DNA of 18,948 bases from the NCBI GenBank assembly GCA_029976905.1, contig JAPOLW010000021.1, positions 1 through 18,948 on the forward strand, read 5' to 3'. Under the pieces are notes generated by a model that saw nothing but the letters and a program-made list of their open reading frames with translations, did no database searches and was not told the origin of the DNA. The position numbers and the translations under genes are program-made. This DNA comes from a bacterium. Lineage in GTDB: Bacteria; Desulfobacterota; Binatia; UBA12015. Of the stretch, positions 14,323 through 18,948 are shown piece after piece; positions within the stretch are counted from its first letter, which is position 1; each line of letters opens with the position of its first letter.

Positions 14323-15357
14323 GTGAACGGTTTTCAAATGAATTGGCGGGATCTCACTAGACCCCAGAGGCTGGAGATCGAAGAGCGGTCTTTGACGCCG
14401 ACCTACGCGAAACTGGAGTGCGAGCCACTGGAGCGCGGCTTCGGGACGACGATCGGGAATTCGTTGCGTCGGATTCTCTTGTCTTCGCTGCGTGGGGCGG
14501 CCATTGCATCGGTCCGGTTCGACGAGACCCTGCACGAGTTCTCGACGATCAACGGAGTGACCGAGGACGTCACCGACATCGTCCTGAACCTCAAGGAAGT
14601 GCGGCTTCGCTTGCACGAGGGGACGGAAGAAGCCCGCGCGACCATCGACGTGCAGGGGGAGAAGAAGGTGACCGCGGCCGACATCCAGGCCGGCCCCGAG
14701 GTCGAGATCCTCAACCCCGACCATCACATCTGCACGGTCGGCAAGGATGCCGTGCTGCGTCTGGAACTCTTCGTGCGCATGGGCCGGGGCTATGTGTCGG
14801 CAGATCGCAACCGCGACGAGACCGCGCCCGTCGGAACGATCCCCGTCGACTCGATCTTCTCGCCGATCCAGAAGGTCAACTTCAATGTGACCAACGCGCG
14901 CGTCGGGCAGCGCACCGACTACGATCGTCTGGTGATGGAGATCTGGACGGACGGGAGTGTGCGCCCCGAGGACGCCCTGGCCTACTCCGCGCGTATCCTG
15001 CAGGACCAGGTCAACGTCTTCATCAACTTCGAGGAACCGGCGGAAGCCAAGCCGGTGACCGAGGACCAGCAGGCCGCGGAACTCAACGAGAACCTCTTCC
15101 GGAGTGTCGACGAGCTCGAACTTTCGGTTCGATCCGCGAACTGTCTCCAGAACGCCGACCTCCGTTACATCGGTGAGCTGGTACAGAAGACGGAAGCCGA
15201 GATGCTCAAGACCAAGAATTTCGGCCGGAAATCCTTGAGCGAGATCAAGGAGCTCCTTTCCGAGATGGGCCTTTCCCTTGGCATGCGTCTCGAAAACTTC
15301 CCGCCGCGCGAAGAACTGGAGCGGCGTCGGCTCCTGCGGGAAAAGCAGACCGCCTGA
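14323..15357 (+). CDS. rpoA: DNA-directed RNA polymerase subunit alpha
   Basis: The alpha subunit dimer scaffolds RNA polymerase assembly and its C-terminal domain contacts UP elements and activators. The 344-residue product has the N-terminal dimerisation domain (EPLERGFGTTIGNSLRRILLSSLRGAAI) and, from about residue 255, the C-terminal domain with LSVRSANCLQNADLRYIGELV; R270 corresponds to E. coli R265, the main DNA-contact residue. It ends with GLSLGMRLENFPPREELERRR. The start is GTG 14323 with GGAGGG at 14309-14314. The alpha CTD is complete, and there is no sign of a fusion. Confidence 0.97.
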   Translation: MNGFQMNWRDLTRPQRLEIEERSLTPTYAKLECEPLERGFGTTIGNSLRRILLSSLRGAAIASVRFDETLHEFSTINGVTEDVTDIVLNLKEVRLRLHEGTEEARATIDVQGEKKVTAADIQAGPEVEILNPDHHICTVGKDAVLRLELFVRMGRGYVSADRNRDETAPVGTIPVDSIFSPIQKVNFNVTNARVGQRTDYDRLVMEIWTDGSVRPEDALAYSARILQDQVNVFINFEEPAEAKPVTEDQQAAELNENLFRSVDELELSVRSANCLQNADLRYIGELVQKTEAEMLKTKNFGRKSLSEIKELLSEMGLSLGMRLENFPPREELERRRLLREKQTA

Positions 15358-15411
15358 GAGCGGGGAGAGGTCCGCGGTCGGTGAAACCGCCGTGGAGACG
15401 GTCCTTACGAA

Positions 15412-15846
15412 ATGCGACACCAAAAGGCAGGAAGAAAGCTCGGCCGCTCGGCCGCCCACCGTTCGGCGCTGTACCGGAACCTCGTTCGCGAGCTCCTGGC
15501 ACGGGACCGGATCGAGACGACGGATGAGAAGGCCAAGGAGATCCGCCGTTATGCGGACCGGATGGTCACCCTCGGGAAGCAGGGAACCCTGGCGGCGCGA
15601 CGGCGTGCGATCGCCTTCCTGCGTGACCCGAAGGTCGTGCGTCGACTTTTCGACGACGTGGCGCCCCGCTTCGCGGAGCGGCCGGGTGGGTACACCCGGA
15701 TCGTGAAGCTCGGAACGCGGGTCGGCGACGCAGCAAAGATGTCGATGATCGAGCTCACCGGGACGTCCGAGAGTGTCGAATCCGACAAGAAGCGGCGGAA
15801 GAGTCGGCGCGCCGCGAAGCCAGCGGCCGAGGCGGAGAGCGCGTAG
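15412..15846 (+). CDS. rplQ: 50S ribosomal protein L17
   Basis: L17 lies near the tunnel exit. The 144-residue product begins MRHQKAGRKLGRSAAHRSALYRNLV and contains YADRMVTLGKQGTLAARRRAIAFL and RPGGYTRIVKLGTRVGDAAKMSMIEL, all typical. A C-terminal tail of about 25 residues (KKRRKSRRAAKPAAEAESA part) follows the core, as in many L17 proteins. It sits 54 bases after rpoA. This gene closes the ribosomal protein cluster. Confidence 0.97.
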   Translation: MRHQKAGRKLGRSAAHRSALYRNLVRELLARDRIETTDEKAKEIRRYADRMVTLGKQGTLAARRRAIAFLRDPKVVRRLFDDVAPRFAERPGGYTRIVKLGTRVGDAAKMSMIELTGTSESVESDKKRRKSRRAAKPAAEAESA

Positions 15847-15853
15847 ACGAGGC

Positions 15854-15883
15854 GGCCCAGCTCCAGTCCACGGCCGTGGGGCC
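15854..15883 (+). other. Inverted repeat in the rplQ-argS gap
   Basis: The 96-base gap holds a perfect 12-base palindrome, CCACGGCCGTGG (15868-15879). GGCCC (15854-15858) and GGGCC (15879-15883) could form an alternative outer pairing. No T-run follows, so a Rho-independent terminator is not well supported. It may mark the end of the ribosomal protein transcript, act as a protein binding site, or be chance in GC-rich DNA. Confidence 0.35.
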
Positions 15884-15890
15884 TGCGGAA

Positions 15891-15919
15891 TTGAAACTCC
15901 GTCGGGAACCGGCTAGCGA
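15891..15919 (+). promoter_or_regulatory. Weak candidate sigma-70 promoter before argS
   Basis: TTGAAA at 15891-15896 matches five of six -35 bases. At a 17-base spacing the -10 position reads TAGCGA, a poor match. The location, between the last ribosomal protein gene and argS, is reasonable for an internal promoter. Support is weak. Confidence 0.2.
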
Positions 15920-15942
15920 CAGGTCGTGGCGGTGTCGGAGCG

Positions 15943-17601
15943 ATGAAAGGGCGCATTGAAGAGCTTCTCTCGCGCAGCCTCGATGCGGCGCGACGCGCCG
16001 GAACCCTCACCTCGGAGCGGTCGGCGGCGGGTACCCTCGAAGTCCCCAAGGACCGGTCGCATGGCGACCTCGCGACCAACCTTGCTCTCACCATGGCGAA
16101 GGCGGAGCGCAAGGCGCCCCGGGCCATCGCCGAGGCCCTCATCGCCCACCTCGACGATGGTGATGGCTGGATCGAGACCACCGAGATCGCCGGTCCGGGC
16201 TTTCTCAATCTGCGACTGACACCCCGCTTCTGGCAGACCCAGCTGGCGGCGCTGTCCCAACTCGACGGCCTGGGCGTTCCCGCCTTCGGAGAGGGTCGAC
16301 GGGTCCAGGTGGAGTTCGTCTCGGCCAATCCGACCGGACCTCTCACCGTCGGCCACGGCCGCAATGCGGTCCTCGGCGACACGGTCGCGCGGCTGCTTTC
16401 AGGGACCGGCCACCTCGTCGAACGCGAGTACTATTTCAACAACGCGGGCCGACAGATGAAGGTCCTCGGCGAGTCCGTGCGGGCGCGCTATCTCGAGATC
16501 CTGGGGCGCGACAGCGCCTTTCCCGAGGACGGCTATCAGGGAGACTACATCCGCGAGATCGCGCGCTCTCTCGTCGAGGAGCAGGGAGAAGGCCTGGTCG
16601 AACACGAAGGTACCGCCTTTCGGGATGCGGCCGAGCAGGCGATCTTCGAGGAGATTCGGGCGACCCAGGAGCGACTCGGCGTCGTCTTCGACGTGTACTT
16701 CAACGAGGACACCCTCTACTCGTCGGGGGCCATCGACCGTGTCGTCGAGGCTCTCGAGGGCAAGGGGCTCGTCGCCCGTCGCGAGGGGGCGGTCTGGCTC
16801 TGTGGTGAGAAGGTCGGTCTGGACAAGGATCGCGTTCTCGTGAAGAGCACCGGAGAGCCGGCCTACCGACTGCCGGACATCGCCTACCATCAAAACAAGC
16901 TCGAGCGGGGCTTCGATGCGGTCGTGGATGTGCTCGGTGCGGACCACATCGAGGAGAATCGGGAAGTTGTCGCTTCCCTGGCGGCCCTGGGGCAACCGGC
17001 CGAGCGTGTGCGAACCGTGATCTATCAGTTCGTGACGCTGACCCGCCATGGCGAGCAGGTCAAGATGTCGACCCGGCGGGCGGAATACGTCACGCTCGAC
17101 GATCTGCTCGATGAGGTCGGGGTCGACGCGGTGCGCTTCTTCTTCCTTTCGCGGAAATCCGACAGTCACCTGGAGTTCGACCTCGAACTGGCACGGAAGA
17201 GGTCGACGGACAACCCGGTCTATTACGTTCAATATGCCCATGCCCGCATCGCCAACCTCGTGGCGCAGGCAAGGGAACGGGCGGTATCGGTGCCGAGCGG
17301 TGCCTTTGGGGCCGAGGGGCTCGCCGGGCTGCAGGATCCGGACGATTTCGAGCTCATCGGTTTGGTCTCGTCGTACGCTGAAGTCGTCGATCTGGCCGCC
17401 CGTGAGCTGGAACCGCATCGGGTGGTCTTCTTCCTCCAGGATCTCGCTGCGGCGTTCCACCGCTACTACAACAAGCACAGAATCCTCGGCGACGAGGTGC
17501 CCGACCGGGTGCAGGCGCGGCTGGCTCTGTTGGGTGTCGTGCAGCGGGTGCTTGCCGCGGGCTTGTCGTTGCTCGGCGTGAGTGCGCCGGAACGGATGTA
17601 G
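15943..17601 (+). CDS. argS: Arginine--tRNA ligase
   Basis: ArgRS is a class I synthetase charging tRNA-Arg in the cytoplasm. The 552-residue product has family length. After an N-terminal Add-1 domain (GDLATNLALTMAK; GPGFLNLRL), the catalytic fold carries SANPTGPLTVGHGR at 127-140, equivalent to the HIGH signature but with Thr135 at the first His position. KMSTR at 374-378 is the KMSKS equivalent. The C-terminal DALR anticodon-binding domain starts near NPVYYVQYAHARI (about 424-436) and contains LAAAFHRYYNKHRIL; DALR domains are named for such a motif. CGGAG lies just before the ATG. It is probably cotranscribed with the SPOR gene, which starts 4 bases after its stop. Confidence 0.96.
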   Translation: MKGRIEELLSRSLDAARRAGTLTSERSAAGTLEVPKDRSHGDLATNLALTMAKAERKAPRAIAEALIAHLDDGDGWIETTEIAGPGFLNLRLTPRFWQTQLAALSQLDGLGVPAFGEGRRVQVEFVSANPTGPLTVGHGRNAVLGDTVARLLSGTGHLVEREYYFNNAGRQMKVLGESVRARYLEILGRDSAFPEDGYQGDYIREIARSLVEEQGEGLVEHEGTAFRDAAEQAIFEEIRATQERLGVVFDVYFNEDTLYSSGAIDRVVEALEGKGLVARREGAVWLCGEKVGLDKDRVLVKSTGEPAYRLPDIAYHQNKLERGFDAVVDVLGADHIEENREVVASLAALGQPAERVRTVIYQFVTLTRHGEQVKMSTRRAEYVTLDDLLDEVGVDAVRFFFLSRKSDSHLEFDLELARKRSTDNPVYYVQYAHARIANLVAQARERAVSVPSGAFGAEGLAGLQDPDDFELIGLVSSYAEVVDLAARELEPHRVVFFLQDLAAAFHRYYNKHRILGDEVPDRVQARLALLGVVQRVLAAGLSLLGVSAPERM

Positions 17602-17605
17602 CGCG

Positions 17606-18322
17606 ATGGCGGGCGGTTCGAGGCGGTTCGAGTTCGGGTGGCTGGAAGTACTCGGCTTGATCCTCGTCTTTGCAGGGGGCTCCATCGTCGTCTTTTTCCT
17701 CGGCATCTTCGTCGGCAAGGGGTTGCAGGAGAGCCGCCTGGCGCGTGAGGAGCGGGTGGTTCGTTTACCCATTGATTCCGCCGAGCCGACCGACGAAGTT
17801 ACGCCGCCGCGACGATATGGACCGCCGGTTCGCGAGCGCCGCGCAGCTCCGATTCCGGCGCCTACGGCCGGCCTGCAACTCGCGGTGCGTCCCGCTCCGT
17901 CGCCGACCACCGCTGCGGCATTGCCCTCGCGGTCGCCGACGTTGGTGATCCCGTCCCCGGTGCCCACGCCGACCGAGCCCTATCGCGAAGTCGCGCCGAC
18001 GCCGTCGCCGGAACCCATGCGGGTCGTCGAGCGGCCCACGTCGAGTCCGAAGACTTCGGGGGCTGGCGCCATGATGGGCGCACCCCGTGGGCGTTGGAGC
18101 GTGCAGGTCAATGCGACCAAGGATGCGTTCACGGCCCGGAAGATCGTGCAGGAGTTACGGGGTCGTGGGTACAACGCCTACGCGGTCGATGTCCAACTGC
18201 GCGGTGAAACCTGGTACCGCGTTCGCGTCGGACGCTTCCCGACGATGCAGGAAGCGACGGCGATGGTGGTGCGTCTCAAGAACACGGAGCGTTATTCGCG
18301 CGCATTCCTCGTCGAGGAGTGA
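17606..18322 (+). CDS. SPOR-domain membrane protein
   Basis: SPOR domains bind denuded peptidoglycan glycan strands, usually at the division septum. The 238-residue product has a short basic cytoplasmic start, one transmembrane helix at about 12-37 (LEVLGLILVFAGGSIVVFFLGIF), a Pro/Ala/Thr-rich linker at about 60-158 and a C-terminal SPOR domain at about 162-238 (WSVQVNATKDAFTARKIV, RGYNAYAV, WYRVRVGRF, ATAMVVRLK). The topology is type II inner-membrane, with the SPOR domain in the periplasm. An upstream GTG at 17582 lies inside argS and is less likely. It resembles FtsN/DedD in layout, but I would not name it either. The argS-SPOR adjacency is known in Deltaproteobacteria. Confidence 0.88.
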   Translation: MAGGSRRFEFGWLEVLGLILVFAGGSIVVFFLGIFVGKGLQESRLAREERVVRLPIDSAEPTDEVTPPRRYGPPVRERRAAPIPAPTAGLQLAVRPAPSPTTAAALPSRSPTLVIPSPVPTPTEPYREVAPTPSPEPMRVVERPTSSPKTSGAGAMMGAPRGRWSVQVNATKDAFTARKIVQELRGRGYNAYAVDVQLRGETWYRVRVGRFPTMQEATAMVVRLKNTERYSRAFLVEE

Positions 18323-18325
18323 ACG

Positions 18326-18948
18326 ATGCGCATGCAACCGAACAACGCGCAGTTCGACCGCCTGGGCGACGGGGTCACGCACGTCCCGGTCTGGGGGGAG
18401 CTTCTGGCCGATCGCGACACACCGGTCACGGCGTTCAAGAAGATCCATCGTGGTGGACACGGCTTCCTTCTCGAGAGTGCCGAGGGGGGAGAGCGCTGGG
18501 GCCGTTTCAGCTATGTCGCCACGGATCCGGCTGCGGTGATCGAGGCGCGCGGGCGCCGGGTGCGGGTGGAATGGAGGGACGGTGGCGTCGAGGAGCGGGA
18601 GGATGTCGATCCCTTGCTCTTCCTGCGCGAACTCCTGGCCCGCTACCGGGTGGCCGAGGTGCCGGGTCTTCCGCGGCTCACCGGCGGATTGGTGGGGTAC
18701 CTCTCGTACGACGCCGTGCGCTGGATCGAGAGACTGCCTTCGCCGCCGCCGGACGACCTTGGGATGCCCGACATGGTCTTCTTGCTCGTCGACACCGTCG
18801 TCGTGTTCGACAATCGCGAGCAGAAGGTCCTCCTCGTCTCGCACGCCGATGTGAGTGATCCGTCGCGGCGGTTGCAGGGCAGGGCCGAAGCCGAACGGCG
18901 GGTCGAGGAACTCGCCGCGCGACTCGACGAACCGACCCCTCCTCTTCC
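18326..18948 (+). CDS. trpE: Anthranilate synthase component I (partial, 3' end beyond window)
   Basis: TrpE converts chorismate and ammonia (supplied by TrpG) to anthranilate, the first step of tryptophan synthesis. The 207 visible residues are the N-terminal domain: LLES at 48-51, the tryptophan feedback-binding motif, followed by GGERWGRFSYVATDP, and TGGLVGYLSYDAVRWIERLP and DMVFLLVDTVVVFDN further on. The chorismate-binding catalytic domain lies past the window end. ATG 18326 has GAGGAG at 18314-18319; ATG 18332 is an alternative. It starts 3 bases after the SPOR stop, so there is no space for a leader peptide or attenuator. TrpE is preferred over PabB because of the LLES and GGERWGR blocks. 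Confidence 0.92.
   Translation, partial: MRMQPNNAQFDRLGDGVTHVPVWGELLADRDTPVTAFKKIHRGGHGFLLESAEGGERWGRFSYVATDPAAVIEARGRRVRVEWRDGGVEEREDVDPLLFLRELLARYRVAEVPGLPRLTGGLVGYLSYDAVRWIERLPSPPPDDLGMPDMVFLLVDTVVVFDNREQKVLLVSHADVSDPSRRLQGRAEAERRVEELAARLDEPTPPL

Noticed and set aside
15374..15390. Five-bp hairpin between rpoA and rplQ as a terminator
   Set aside because: Short stem, no T-run, and rplQ follows closely in a conserved operon.
13417..15459. 680-codon open frame on the - strand
   Set aside because: It lies wholly antisense to rpsK, rpsD and rpoA, which are certain. Long antisense frames are expected in high-GC coding DNA, and the translation shows no recognisable domain.
16399..17967. 522-codon - strand open frame
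   Set aside because: Antisense to argS and the SPOR gene, with shadow-like composition and no ribosome-binding context.

Overview
The window is a high-GC bacterial chromosome segment with every recognisable gene on the + strand. It holds an almost complete S10-spc-alpha ribosomal protein supercluster (rpsJ to rplQ), then argS, a SPOR-domain membrane protein and the start of trpE. High GC, a SPOR protein (typical of diderms), a zinc-binding S14/S4/L36 set and the argS-SPOR-trpE arrangement suggest a diderm of the former Deltaproteobacteria or a related phylum (Myxococcota, Desulfobacterota, Binatota-like). That placement is an inference; no species can be named.

Layout. 1-276: the 3' end of an open frame whose first part reads as tryptophan synthase beta chain and whose second part reads as the EF-Tu C-terminus. 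317-4945: S10 block (rpsJ, rplC, rplD, rplW, rplB, rpsS, rplV, rpsC, rplP). 4932-10897: rpmC, rpsQ, rplN, rplX, rplE, rpsN, rpsH, rplF, rplR, rpsE, rpmD, rplO, secY. 10916-12333: adk and map. 12334-12567: a gene-free gap where infA often lies. 12568-15846: rpmJ, rpsM, rpsK, rpsD, rpoA, rplQ. 15943-18948: argS, SPOR protein, trpE (cut by the window end). Spacing is tight throughout, with several 1-4 base start/stop overlaps and a 14-base rplP/rpmC overlap, consistent with long polycistronic transcripts.

The genes supply ribosomal subunits, the RNA polymerase alpha subunit, the SecY channel, nucleotide homeostasis (Adk), N-terminal Met removal (Map) and arginyl-tRNA. The last genes lead into tryptophan synthesis.

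Most of the window is conventional. The points worth a second look are the in-frame trpB/tuf join at the left edge (misassembly, or a real duplication or excision junction), the acidic N-terminal extensions of L3 and S11, the absence of infA from its usual place, a perfect 8-bp hairpin between rplR and rpsE, and a trpE start 3 bases behind another gene with no room for a leader. I found no CRISPR array, insertion sequence, tRNA or rRNA gene, and no convincing undescribed system.
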